NCBI RefSeq assembly: GCF_030652235.1 | Contig: NZ_JAUSBA010000034.1 | Coordinates: 248,001-312,000, forward strand | Origin: Cypionkella sp. | GTDB lineage: Bacteria; Pseudomonadota; Alphaproteobacteria; Rhodobacterales; Rhodobacteraceae | Length of the DNA stretch: 64,000 bases | Direction of reading: 5' to 3' | Shown here: positions 45,547 to 54,306 of the stretch, one piece after another | Layout of the letters: each line of letters opens with the position of its first letter | Numbering within the stretch: position 1 is the first letter of the stretch | Program-made: the position numbers and the translations under genes | The notes under the pieces: model-generated | The model's database searches: none | What the model saw: the letters and a program-made list of their open reading frames with translations, nothing else | What the model was told of the DNA's origin: nothing

Positions 45547-46587
45547 CTAATTTCCCGTGCGGAAGTCCGATGCTTGCGGCACTTCCAGTGCTTGTCCTTG
45601 ATCCGGCGCGCGACCCTCGATCGCGGCCATCACGGCGCGGGCCAGAAAATTCCCGGCGCGCGCCACATCCTCGTTCACCACGATCATCTCTTTGCGAAAA
45701 CGGTGCAACAGCCGGATGGCTTCTTTTGAGACAACATCCAGATTTTTACCGATCTGCAAGCCTGCGCTTTCGACGCCCGCCACCGCTGCAATCGCACCTG
45801 TGGTCGATCCGGCGATGATCGCATCTGGCGCTGCATCGGAAAATCGCTGGGCGACCGCCGCTTCTATATCATCCGCCGAACTGTCCGAGGTGACAGTATC
45901 GGCCAATTCGAACCGCATGTTGCGTGCGGTGGCCTCTTGGCTGGCGCCCATGATCATGTGGCGGGCATACATATGGTTGCGCGGCGGCGCGATCATATAG
46001 ACATGGCGGCGCTGACGCTCGGCCAGCGCTTGCACGGCAAGATGCCCAAAGGCTTCGTTGTCATAGTCGAAATAAGGGTGATCGAGCCCCATATCGGTGC
46101 GGCCATGGGTGGCGAAGGGGATGTGATGCTCGGTCATATAGCGGATGCGCGGATCGTCGGGCTTGGTCTGGTTCAGGATGATGCCGTCGGCGCTTTCAGT
46201 CTCAACAATATAGCGTACCGGGTCCATCGGGTCTTGGTCGCGGAAAAACGGCATCACCACCAGATGGTAGGCCGTGCCGCGCAGGGCGTCGGCGATGGAG
46301 TATAGAAGTTTCGAGGTGTGGTTCATCACATCGGATTCAGTCGACAGCAGCAAGGCAATCACATTGGTCTTTCCTGTGCGCAAACGCACAGCGGCGCGGT
46401 TCTGCCGGTAGCCGAGCTTCAAGGCGGTTTCGCGCACCCGACGCTTGGTTTCCTCACCAATATCGGGGGCATCCTTCAGCGCCCGGCTGACTGTGGCAAT
46501 CGCAAGCCCGGTGGCGGCGGCGATGGTTTTCAGCGTGGGCCGTTCCGCCCCAACAAGGGGCAGGGGTGATTCTGTCATCGCATCCAT
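45547..46587 (-). CDS. LacI family transcriptional regulator
   Basis: A 346-residue repressor. The helix-turn-helix and hinge read TLKTIAAATGLAIATVSRAL, then APDIGEETKRRVRETALKLGY, and the rest is a periplasmic-binding-like sensor (GIILNQTKPDDPRIRYM, DAIIAGSTTGAIAAVAG). I chose ATG 46587 (MDAMTESP); 46578 is the alternative, and the frame upstream to 46779 is not conserved. It is divergent from the sugar-transport operon, whose promoter carries two matching operators, and is the first gene of the isomerase/oxidoreductase unit. Confidence 0.92.
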   Translation of the reverse strand: MDAMTESPLPLVGAERPTLKTIAAATGLAIATVSRALKDAPDIGEETKRRVRETALKLGYRQNRAAVRLRTGKTNVIALLLSTESDVMNHTSKLLYSIADALRGTAYHLVVMPFFRDQDPMDPVRYIVETESADGIILNQTKPDDPRIRYMTEHHIPFATHGRTDMGLDHPYFDYDNEAFGHLAVQALAERQRRHVYMIAPPRNHMYARHMIMGASQEATARNMRFELADTVTSDSSADDIEAAVAQRFSDAAPDAIIAGSTTGAIAAVAGVESAGLQIGKNLDVVSKEAIRLLHRFRKEMIVVNEDVARAGNFLARAVMAAIEGRAPDQGQALEVPQASDFRTGN

Positions 46588-46928
46588 TCCCGAAACCTGC
46601 CGCTTCTTTTGGCGGTAATCCGCGCAATCTTCCAGCCCAGTGATTCGCCGTCTCGCCTTGTGACTTGCGGTGGATGCCCGATGAGTTGCGATGGCAAACC
46701 GCGCCAACTTGCCCATAATTTCAGAGACTTCCTCACCCGCAAGCGGCACCGCCCAAACCAAAGATCCTGCGCATACCACCCATAATCAAGCCGCAGAAAT
46801 TTACAACCGACAAGCGAAAAGATTGCTTGATTGAAAAAACTATAACGTTATAGGATCGGGCTATAACGATATAGACGGCAGGACTATCAAACGATTTGGC
46901 AGAATACCAAACGATCTGGGAGGATCTT
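46588..46928. promoter_or_regulatory. Divergent control region of the mannoside locus
   Basis: A 341-bp region between the LacI gene and the binding-protein gene. It is clearly more AT-rich near 46790-46880 than the flanks. The two operators listed below sit close to the binding-protein gene. Both promoters should be here. Its LacI-proximal half has no feature that I can name. Confidence 0.65.
46840..46874. promoter_or_regulatory. Two LacI-type operators
   Basis: CTATAACGTTATAG (46840-46853) is a perfect palindrome with the central CG pair typical of LacI-family sites. CTATAACGATATAG (46861-46874) is a near-copy with one change. Their centres are 21 bp apart, two helical turns, so two dimers could bind the same face. 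They lie 55-88 bp before the binding-protein start. Confidence 0.85.
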
Positions 46929-48158
46929 ATGAAGAATTGGAAACTGGCCGCTGGCCTGCTTTTGTCGGTGGCACTGCCGTCCGGGGCCTATGCCACCGAT
47001 CTGGAAGTGACGCATTGGTGGACCTCTGGCGGTGAAGCGGCGGCGGTGGCTGAGCTTGCGAAAGCCTTTGATGCCTCGGGCGATCACTGGGTTGATGGTG
47101 CGATTGCGGGCGGCGGCGATACCGCCCGTCCGGTGATGATCGCACGCATCACCGGTGGCGATCCGATGGGGGCGACGCAGTTTAACCACGGACAGCAAGC
47201 TTTGGAACTGGTGCAGGCTGGCTTGATGCTGGACCTGACCGATGTGGCCGAAGCCAACAAGTGGCGCGATGTGATCAACCCGATCTCGCTGCTGGACGGC
47301 TGCACCATTGACGGCAAGGTCTATTGTGCGCCAATGAACATTCACTCACCAGAATGGCTGTGGATCAACAACAAGATTTATGAAGATCTGGGCATCCCGG
47401 TGCCGGCCAACTGGACAGAATTTGTGGCCTCGGCGCCGCAGGTCGAAGCTGCTGGCAAGATCCCGTTGGCCTTGGGGCGTCAGGCTTGGCAGTCGAACCT
47501 TGCATTCAACGCGATTGCGATCGGTATTGGCGGGCTTGATCTGTGGAAGAAGGTCAATGTCGATAAGGATATGGAAGCCGCCGCTGGGCCTGAGATGCTG
47601 AAGGTGTTCCAAGCCTCGGCGGATGCGCGCAAACTGGCGTCGAAATCGACCGTTCAAGATTGGAACCAAGCCACCAATATGGTGATCACCGGCGATGCTG
47701 CGGGTCAGATCATGGGCGACTGGGCGCAGGGCGAATTCGCGGTGGCGGGCAAGGTTGCGGGCAAGGATTACACCTGTCTGCCGGGTCTGGGGTTGAATGC
47801 GTATCTGTCGACCGGCGGCGATGCGTTCTACTTCCCGAAACTGGCGGACCCCGAGCAGGAAGCCGCACAGAAGCGTCTGGCGGCGCTGTTGGTCAGCCCG
47901 GATGTGCAAGTGGCGTTCAACCTGAAGAAAGGCTCGCTGCCGATCCGTGGCGACATTGATATGTCTGCCGCCAATGATTGCATGAAGAAGGGGCTGGAGA
48001 TTTTGAAATCCGGCAATGTGGTGCCTGCGGGCGATCAGGTCTGGTCGCCGGACGTGCAAACCCAACTGGGCGATATGCAAAGCCAATTCTGGAGCGGTGA
48101 TATGACCCCAGAAGACGCCCAAGCGCGCTATGTCGAAATCCTGAAGACCGGGCTTTAA
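46929..48158 (+). CDS. Sugar ABC transporter substrate-binding protein
   Basis: A 409-residue periplasmic binding protein of the carbohydrate (CUT1) class. The start MKNWKLAAGLLLSVALPSGA at 46929 follows TGGGAGG, giving a 22-24-residue signal peptide ending near AYAT. The mature part reads DLEVTHWWTSGGEAAAVAEL, with IHSPEWLWINNKIYEDLGI and VITGDAAGQIMGDWAQGEF as family segments. It is the first gene of the operon controlled by the twin operators. A beta-mannoside ligand is suggested by the mannosidase gene. Confidence 0.94.
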   Translation: MKNWKLAAGLLLSVALPSGAYATDLEVTHWWTSGGEAAAVAELAKAFDASGDHWVDGAIAGGGDTARPVMIARITGGDPMGATQFNHGQQALELVQAGLMLDLTDVAEANKWRDVINPISLLDGCTIDGKVYCAPMNIHSPEWLWINNKIYEDLGIPVPANWTEFVASAPQVEAAGKIPLALGRQAWQSNLAFNAIAIGIGGLDLWKKVNVDKDMEAAAGPEMLKVFQASADARKLASKSTVQDWNQATNMVITGDAAGQIMGDWAQGEFAVAGKVAGKDYTCLPGLGLNAYLSTGGDAFYFPKLADPEQEAAQKRLAALLVSPDVQVAFNLKKGSLPIRGDIDMSAANDCMKKGLEILKSGNVVPAGDQVWSPDVQTQLGDMQSQFWSGDMTPEDAQARYVEILKTGL

Positions 48159-48167
48159 GCCTGTCGC

Positions 48168-48209
48168 TGCAAAAGCGCCGCTCGGGCCAGTTCGGGCGGC
48201 GCTTTTGCA
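48168..48209 (+). other. Strong intercistronic hairpin after the binding-protein gene
   Basis: A 17-bp stem (48168-48184 with 48193-48209, one mismatch) with an 8-base loop begins 10 bp after the stop. There is no downstream T-run. It is placed to stabilise the binding-protein mRNA or to reduce read-through into the permease genes. Confidence 0.85.
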
Positions 48210-48243
48210 ACCAACTGCGGATTTGCAGGGGAGAAGCCAGAGC

Positions 48244-49137
48244 ATGGCAGGAAAACCAAAGGGGCTGCGGCTTTTTCGCAACCTGAACGCCAAGGTCGCG
48301 GCGGTGCCGATGGTGCTGACCACCATGGTGGTGTTTGTCGGCGGCACGTTGTGGACGGTGCTGTATTCCTTCACCAATTCCAAGCTGTTACCGAGGCTGG
48401 AGTTTGTCGGCATCGACCAATACAAGCGGCTTTGGTCGAACGATCTGTGGAATGCCGCGATCTGGAACCTTGCGTTTTACGGGGTGATGTCGCTGGTTTT
48501 CACCATCGTGATGGGTTTCGTACTGGCGGTGCTGCTGGATCAGAAAATCCGCTTTGAAGACACCTTCCGCACCATCATGCTGTATCCGTTTGCTTTGTCT
48601 TTCATCGTCACCGGCCTCGTCTGGCAGTGGATTTTGAACCCCGAGATGGGGATTCAAGAGGTGGTGCGCCGGATGGGGTTTGAGACCTTCACCTTCGATC
48701 CGCTGCACAATCCGGATACGGTTCTCTATGGTCTGCTGATCGCGGGGTTATGGCAGGGCACTGGATTTACCATGTGCCTGATGCTGGCGGGCCTGCGCGG
48801 CATTGACGAAGATATCTGGAAAGCCTCTCGAGTGGACGGCATTCCAAAGTGGAAAACCTATATCTTCGTGGTGATCCCGATGATGCGTCCGGTGTTTATG
48901 ACCACTTTGGTGATCGTCGCCGCAGGCATCATCAAGCTTTATGATCTGGTGGTGGCGCAAACCTCGGGTGGGCCGGGCAATGCCAGCCAAGTGCCGGCAA
49001 TGTATGTCTATCGCTACATGTTCACCGCGCAAAACCTTGGCCAAGGCTTTGCCGCCAGCACAATGATGTTGCTGTCGGTGCTGATCGTGCTGGTGCCTTG
49101 GGCCTATCTGGAATTTGGGGGCAAAAAGCATGGTTGA
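48244..49137 (+). CDS. Sugar ABC transporter permease, MalF-like
   Basis: A 297-residue inner-membrane permease with six predicted spans. The EAA loop reads EDIWKASRVDGIPKWKTYIFVVIPMM, the ATPase contact of importers. The start MAGKPKGLRLFRN at 48244 follows GGGGAGAAG; the frame upstream to 48205 lies in the hairpin spacer. It overlaps the next permease gene by 8 bp. Confidence 0.93.
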   Translation: MAGKPKGLRLFRNLNAKVAAVPMVLTTMVVFVGGTLWTVLYSFTNSKLLPRLEFVGIDQYKRLWSNDLWNAAIWNLAFYGVMSLVFTIVMGFVLAVLLDQKIRFEDTFRTIMLYPFALSFIVTGLVWQWILNPEMGIQEVVRRMGFETFTFDPLHNPDTVLYGLLIAGLWQGTGFTMCLMLAGLRGIDEDIWKASRVDGIPKWKTYIFVVIPMMRPVFMTTLVIVAAGIIKLYDLVVAQTSGGPGNASQVPAMYVYRYMFTAQNLGQGFAASTMMLLSVLIVLVPWAYLEFGGKKHG

Positions 49138-50056
49138 TGTGGCAACTCACGGCGCGACGGCTCACGGCGCGACGGGCGTGCAGCCACGCGGGGCCAAGCC
49201 GAAACGGCGGTTCTCGGGCGGCAATATCATGCTTTACGGCACATTGTTTGTGGTGTCGGTCTACTACCTGCTGCCCTTGTGGGTGATGGTGATGACCTCG
49301 CTGAAAGGCATGCCGGAAATCCGCATGGGCAATATCTTTGCGCCGCCGGTTGAGATCACCTTTCAACCTTGGGTCAAAGCGTGGTCCGAGGCTTGCACCG
49401 GGTTGAACTGCGACGGGCTTTCAAGGGGCTTCTGGAACTCGGTGATGATCACGGTGCCGTCGGTGATCATCTCGATCATCGTGGCGAGCGTGAACGGCTA
49501 TGCTTTGGTGAACTGGCGCTTCAAAGGGTCAGAGGTGTTCTTCACCATTCTGATTTTCGGCTCGTTCATCCCATATCAGATCATGCTTTATCCCATCGTC
49601 ATCCTGCTGCGCGAGTTGCATATTTACGGCACGCTTTACGGTCTGATCCTTGTGCACACGATCTTCGGGATGCCAATCCTGACGCTGCTGTTTCGCAACT
49701 ATTTCAGCAGCTTGCCGGAGGAATTGTTCAAAGCCGCCCGCGTCGATGGCGCAGGGTTCTGGCGGATATACCTGCAAATCATGGTGCCGATGAGCCTGCC
49801 GATTTTTGTGGTGGCGCTGATCCTGCAAATCACCGGGATCTGGAACGACTTCCTGTTTGGCGTCGTGTTCACCAAGCCCGAAATTTACCCGATGACGGTG
49901 CAGCTGAACAACATCGTCAATTCGGTGCAGGGGGTGAAGGAATACAACGTCAATATGGCGGCGACCCTGCTGACGGGGCTTGTGCCGCTGTTCATCTACT
50001 TCGTCTCTGGCAAACTCTTTGTTCGCGGCATTGCTGCTGGCGCCGTGAAAGGCTGA
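49130..50056 (+). CDS. Sugar ABC transporter permease, MalG-like
   Basis: A 308-residue permease of the CUT1 class with six spans. The EAA loop reads EELFKAARVDGAGFWRIYLQIMVPM. The start MVDVATHG at 49130 overlaps the previous stop. The N-terminus includes a 15-bp tandem duplication at about 49145-49174 giving THGATAHGATG, a recent-looking expansion in a non-critical tail. The ATPase gene starts 3 bp after the stop. Confidence 0.93.
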   Translation: MVDVATHGATAHGATGVQPRGAKPKRRFSGGNIMLYGTLFVVSVYYLLPLWVMVMTSLKGMPEIRMGNIFAPPVEITFQPWVKAWSEACTGLNCDGLSRGFWNSVMITVPSVIISIIVASVNGYALVNWRFKGSEVFFTILIFGSFIPYQIMLYPIVILLRELHIYGTLYGLILVHTIFGMPILTLLFRNYFSSLPEELFKAARVDGAGFWRIYLQIMVPMSLPIFVVALILQITGIWNDFLFGVVFTKPEIYPMTVQLNNIVNSVQGVKEYNVNMAATLLTGLVPLFIYFVSGKLFVRGIAAGAVKG

Positions 50057-50059
50057 CCC

Positions 50060-51142
50060 ATGACCCATTCCATCCAAGTCAAAGACTTGACGCTGAATTT
50101 CGGTTCGGTTTCGGTGTTGAAGAATATGAATATCGACGTGGCAGAGGGCGAGTTCATCGTGCTGTTGGGGCCGTCAGGTTGCGGGAAATCGACCTTGCTG
50201 AACTGTCTGGCGGGGCTGTTGGACATCACCGACGGCGAGATTTGGATCAAGGGCAAGAACGTCACTTGGGCCGAACCCAGCGAGCGGGGCATCGGCATGG
50301 TGTTCCAAAGCTACGCGCTTTATCCGCAAATGACGGTGCGCGGAAACCTTTCGTTCGGGCTGAAGAATGCCCGGATGCCGAAGGAAGAAATCGACAAACG
50401 CATCGCGCGGGCGGCAGAGATTTTGCAGATTGAGCCGTTGCTGGACCGCAAACCTGCCGCTTTGTCAGGTGGCCAGCGGCAGCGGGTGGCGATTGGCCGG
50501 GCCTTGGTGCGTGACGTTGATGTGTTCTTGTTTGACGAGCCTTTGTCGAACCTTGACGCCAAGTTGCGCAGCGAATTACGTGTGGAAATCAAGCGCTTGC
50601 ACAGCCGGCTGAACAACACGATGGTCTATGTGACGCATGATCAGATTGAGGCTTTGACGCTGGCCGACCGCATTGCGGTGATGCGCGGCGGCCTGATCCA
50701 GCAACTCGCCGCCCCGCAGGAAATCTACAACCGTCCGTCGAACCTGTTCGTGGCGGGCTTCATCGGCAGCCCGTCGATGAACTTCCTGCATGGGGCGACG
50801 ATTGACGGCGGGGCTGCCTTCCAATTCGCCAACACCAAGATCAACCTTGCGGGCTATGAGGGCGGTGCGATTTTGGAGCGCCCGAAAGCCATCCTCGGCC
50901 TGCGCCCCGAGCATCTGCACATTCAGGACCATGCCGAACCCGGCCTGACGATCCCGGCGGTGGTCGAGATTGACGAGCCGATGGGGGCTGACAGTCTGGT
51001 TTGGCTGGAGGCTGAGGGTGGTCTGAAAATGTCGGTCCGCGTGCCGGTGGAACGCCGGATGGCTGCGGGCACAGCGGTGCATTTGAAAGTGGATATCCCG
51101 AAGGCGTCGATTTTCGACACGGCATCCGAACAGCGGGTCTAA
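50060..51142 (+). CDS. Sugar ABC transporter ATP-binding protein, UgpC/MsmK-like
   Basis: A 360-residue ATPase. Walker A is GPSGCGKST, the signature LSGGQRQR, Walker B VFLFDEPLSNLD, and the switch His YVTHDQ. A C-terminal TOBE/OB regulatory domain (LGLRPEHLHIQ onward) is typical of CUT1 ATPases, which may serve several transporters. It follows the two permease genes and precedes the mannosidase by 4 bp. Confidence 0.95.
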   Translation: MTHSIQVKDLTLNFGSVSVLKNMNIDVAEGEFIVLLGPSGCGKSTLLNCLAGLLDITDGEIWIKGKNVTWAEPSERGIGMVFQSYALYPQMTVRGNLSFGLKNARMPKEEIDKRIARAAEILQIEPLLDRKPAALSGGQRQRVAIGRALVRDVDVFLFDEPLSNLDAKLRSELRVEIKRLHSRLNNTMVYVTHDQIEALTLADRIAVMRGGLIQQLAAPQEIYNRPSNLFVAGFIGSPSMNFLHGATIDGGAAFQFANTKINLAGYEGGAILERPKAILGLRPEHLHIQDHAEPGLTIPAVVEIDEPMGADSLVWLEAEGGLKMSVRVPVERRMAAGTAVHLKVDIPKASIFDTASEQRV

Positions 51143-51146
51143 GGCA

Positions 51147-53537
51147 ATGGATTTGGCCGAGGGCTGGACGCTTTGCGACGAAAGCGGCGCATATTCTGTC
51201 GCCTTCACCCTGCCGGGGGATGGCATCAGCGCTTTGCATAGCGCGGGTGCGATTGCCGATCCCTATTGGGGCCGTAACGAATATGATCTGCGCTGGATTT
51301 GTGGCCGCGACTGGGTCGCCAAGTGCAGCTTCAGCGTCACGCGCACCGACCTGGTGCTGGTGGTGTCGATGCTCGACACCGTGGCGGAAGTCGCGGTGAA
51401 CGGGGTCACGGTCTTGGCATCGGATAGCATGTTCCGCAGCTACCGCGTCGATCTCTGCGCCGCGCTGCGGATGGGGGTGAATGACATCGCGATCACCTTC
51501 CGCTCGCCAGAGGTGGAGGCCGCCAAGCGCCAAGCCGCCCAGCCGTATTTCGTGCCGTTCTCTGCCAACAACACCCCCATCCACAACGGCAATATGCTGC
51601 GCAAACCGTCGTGCGATTTCGGTTGGGATTGGAACATCGCGCTGGGCAGTTTCGGGGTTTATGGCGACTTTTATCTCGAACCCCTGACCCAATCGCGGAT
51701 CGCAGCAATCGTCATCGCGCAATCCCATTCCGCCCATCGCGCTGTGGTGACGGTGACGGCAGAGGTGAAAGGCGACGCGGAGGGGTCCGACGTGTCTTTC
51801 GCTCTTTGTGGTGTCACCGCACAAGCGAAAGTGCGGCGCGGGCAGGCGGTGGCGGCGCTGGTGGTGAATAATCCGGCGCTCTGGTGGCCAGCCGGGCAGG
51901 GCGCGCAAGTGCTGCATGATCTGGTGATCGGTTTCGACGATCAAGTCTTGATCCGCCGCATCGGTCTGCGCGCGGCGGAGTTGATCACCGAGAAAAATGC
52001 TGCTGGGTTGGGTTTCAAATTCTGCATCAATGGCCGCGATATCTTTGCCAAGGGTGCGAATTGGATCCCGCAAGATGCTCTGTCGGGCCGCATCACGCCT
52101 GAAGCCACCCGCGATCTGCTGCAATCGGCCGCGCTCGCCAATATGAACATGATTCGGGTCTGGGGCGGCGGGCGGTACGAGCCGGACTGGTTCTACGATC
52201 TCTGCGATGAACTGGGCCTGATGGTCTGGCAGGATTTCATGTTCTCTTGCCACATCTACCCCGCTGACAACGCTTTCCTGAATGACGTGGCGATTGAAGT
52301 GACCGAGCAAGCCAAGCGGCTGCATCACCACGCCAGCCTTGTGCTGTGGTGCGGCGATAACGAGTTGATCGGCGCGCTGACATGGTTCCCCGAAACCCGC
52401 GCCAATCGGGATTTGTATCTGGTCGGCTATGATCGGCTGAACCGCTGCATTGAAACTGCGCTGAAAGCCGCCGTGCCAGATGCAGTTTGGTGGCCATCCT
52501 CGCCCAGCCCCGGCCCGATGGATTTTGGTGACGCTTGGCATGACGACTCCAAGGGCGACATGCATTTCTGGAGCGTCTGGCACGAGGGCCGCGATTTTGA
52601 TCATTACCGCGATGTAAGTCCTCGCTTTTGTTCAGAGTTTGGCTTTCAAAGCTATCCGTCGATGGATGTGATCCGCAAATTCGCCGACCCCAAGGATTTC
52701 AACATCGCAGCCCCGGTGATGGAGAGCCATCAGAAGAACGCTGGTGGCAACGCGCGGATTGCGGAAACCATGTTCCGCTATTTCCGCTTCCCGGTGGATT
52801 TTGAGAATTTCGTTTACGTCAGCCAAGTCCAGCAGGGCTTGGCTATCAAAACCGCTGTCACGCATTGGCGCAGCCTGAAGCCGCATTGCATGGGCGCGCT
52901 GATCTGGCAGTTGAACGACACTTGGCCGGTGTGTTCGTGGTCCAGTCTGGACCATGGCGGCGGTTGGAAGTTGCTGCACCATATGGCGAAACAGTTTTTC
53001 CAAGCCGTGTTCGTCTCGGCGGTTCCCGTAGCGGGTGGCATTGAATTGCGCGCGGTGAACGATGGCGCTGCGCTGGATGTGACGGTCAAGGTGATGGCCG
53101 TGGCGATGGATGGCAGCACCCGCCCGCTGGCCGAAGCCACGGTGAACGTCGCTGATACCGCCGTTCTTGCCCTGGAAATCGACGCCAGTGCTCTTGGTGC
53201 GCAAGAGATGCTGGCTTACATTTGGTCAGACGGCAGTGCGCTGATTTCTGGCGATATCTTCGCGCCAAAGCCTTACAAACATTATGATCTGTTGCCCGCC
53301 CGCCTAAATCATCAGGTTCAAAAGACCAGCGGCAGCTACGAAATCACCCTCTCCGCCGAAGCCTTGGCGCTGTTTGTTGCCGTCGAATCCGATCAGCCGG
53401 GGCGGTTCTCGCACAACGCGGTCGCATTGTTCCCCGGCTCTCCCGCGACGATCACCTTCACCCCCGCGCAAATTGGCGCTGCGCCCCGTTTCACCATCAA
53501 AGACCTTCATTCCGCGACCTATGGTCCGACTGCCTGA
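51147..53537 (+). CDS. Beta-mannosidase-like glycoside hydrolase family 2 protein
   Basis: A 796-residue GH2 enzyme. The N-terminal sugar-binding domain contains WDWNIALGSFGVYGDFYLEP. The TIM barrel has RDIFAKGANWIPQDAL, the acid/base Glu406 in WCGDNE and the nucleophile Glu497 in SEFGFQSYPS. No signal peptide is present, so hydrolysis is probably cytoplasmic after import. Sequence is closest in pattern to bacterial beta-mannosidases. It ends 10 bp before the isomerase gene. Confidence 0.92.
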   Translation: MDLAEGWTLCDESGAYSVAFTLPGDGISALHSAGAIADPYWGRNEYDLRWICGRDWVAKCSFSVTRTDLVLVVSMLDTVAEVAVNGVTVLASDSMFRSYRVDLCAALRMGVNDIAITFRSPEVEAAKRQAAQPYFVPFSANNTPIHNGNMLRKPSCDFGWDWNIALGSFGVYGDFYLEPLTQSRIAAIVIAQSHSAHRAVVTVTAEVKGDAEGSDVSFALCGVTAQAKVRRGQAVAALVVNNPALWWPAGQGAQVLHDLVIGFDDQVLIRRIGLRAAELITEKNAAGLGFKFCINGRDIFAKGANWIPQDALSGRITPEATRDLLQSAALANMNMIRVWGGGRYEPDWFYDLCDELGLMVWQDFMFSCHIYPADNAFLNDVAIEVTEQAKRLHHHASLVLWCGDNELIGALTWFPETRANRDLYLVGYDRLNRCIETALKAAVPDAVWWPSSPSPGPMDFGDAWHDDSKGDMHFWSVWHEGRDFDHYRDVSPRFCSEFGFQSYPSMDVIRKFADPKDFNIAAPVMESHQKNAGGNARIAETMFRYFRFPVDFENFVYVSQVQQGLAIKTAVTHWRSLKPHCMGALIWQLNDTWPVCSWSSLDHGGGWKLLHHMAKQFFQAVFVSAVPVAGGIELRAVNDGAALDVTVKVMAVAMDGSTRPLAEATVNVADTAVLALEIDASALGAQEMLAYIWSDGSALISGDIFAPKPYKHYDLLPARLNHQVQKTSGSYEITLSAEALALFVAVESDQPGRFSHNAVALFPGSPATITFTPAQIGAAPRFTIKDLHSATYGPTA

Positions 53538-53547
53538 GGAGGCACTT

Positions 53548-54303
53548 ATGTTCAGCTATCAACTCTATTCCTCGCGCAACTTCCCGCCCTTGGCGAAAAC
53601 CTTGGAAATGCTGGCGGCAACCGGCTACCGCGCCGTCGAAGGCTTTGGCGGGCTTTACGCCGACCCAGCGGGCCTTTCCGATCTGCACGCGGGGCTTCAG
53701 GCTTGCGCGCTAAAAATGCCATCTGGCCATTTTGGCTTGGCACAAGTTGAAGATACCCCGGACTGGGCGATCAAAGTGGCACAGACCTTGGGCATGGAAC
53801 AGGTCATCGTGCCGTGGATTCATCCCGATGAGCGGCCCACCACGGGCAAAGGCTGGCATGATCTTGGCGTGCGGCTGCAAAAGGCGGGGCGACCGATCTG
53901 CGATGCTGGGTTGAAATTCGGCTGGCATAACCATGATTTCGAATTCATCAAAACCGCTGACGGGGCCGTGCCGCAAACCGCTTTGTTTGAAGGCGGCCCA
54001 GATTTGGCGTGGGAGATGGATGTGGCATGGGTGGTGCGCGGCGGTGCGGACCCCTTGGCGTGGATTGTCGATCACAAATCTCGCATCATCGCGGCGCATG
54101 TCAAAGACATCGCTGCCAAAGGTGAAAACTTGGCCGAGGATGGTTGGGCCGATCTGGGCTACGGCGTGGTGGATTGGGCGACGATCCTGCCCGCTTTGCG
54201 CAAAATCGGCGTCACGAACTTCGTGATGGAACACGACAACCCCGCCGACCACGCGCGTTTTGCACGCCGCTCGCTGGCCTCGGCGGAAAAGCTGAAAGGG
54301 TAG
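53548..54303 (+). CDS. Sugar phosphate isomerase/epimerase family protein (second)
   Basis: A 251-residue TIM barrel of the xylose-isomerase-like superfamily. The start MFSYQLYSSRNFPP at 53548 follows GAGGAGG; the frame upstream lies inside the mannosidase gene. Metal-site segments are KFGWHNHDFEF, EMDVAWVVRGG, AAHVKDIAAKG and FVMEHDNPADH. It is followed 3 bp later by an oxidoreductase, as in the minus-strand pair, but in the opposite gene order. Confidence 0.92.
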   Translation: MFSYQLYSSRNFPPLAKTLEMLAATGYRAVEGFGGLYADPAGLSDLHAGLQACALKMPSGHFGLAQVEDTPDWAIKVAQTLGMEQVIVPWIHPDERPTTGKGWHDLGVRLQKAGRPICDAGLKFGWHNHDFEFIKTADGAVPQTALFEGGPDLAWEMDVAWVVRGGADPLAWIVDHKSRIIAAHVKDIAAKGENLAEDGWADLGYGVVDWATILPALRKIGVTNFVMEHDNPADHARFARRSLASAEKLKG

Positions 54304-54306
54304 ATC

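Noticed and set aside
50841-52604. A 587-codon minus-strand frame opposite the ATPase and mannosidase genes
   Set aside because: It crosses the boundary of two well-supported plus-strand genes and has shadow-frame composition.
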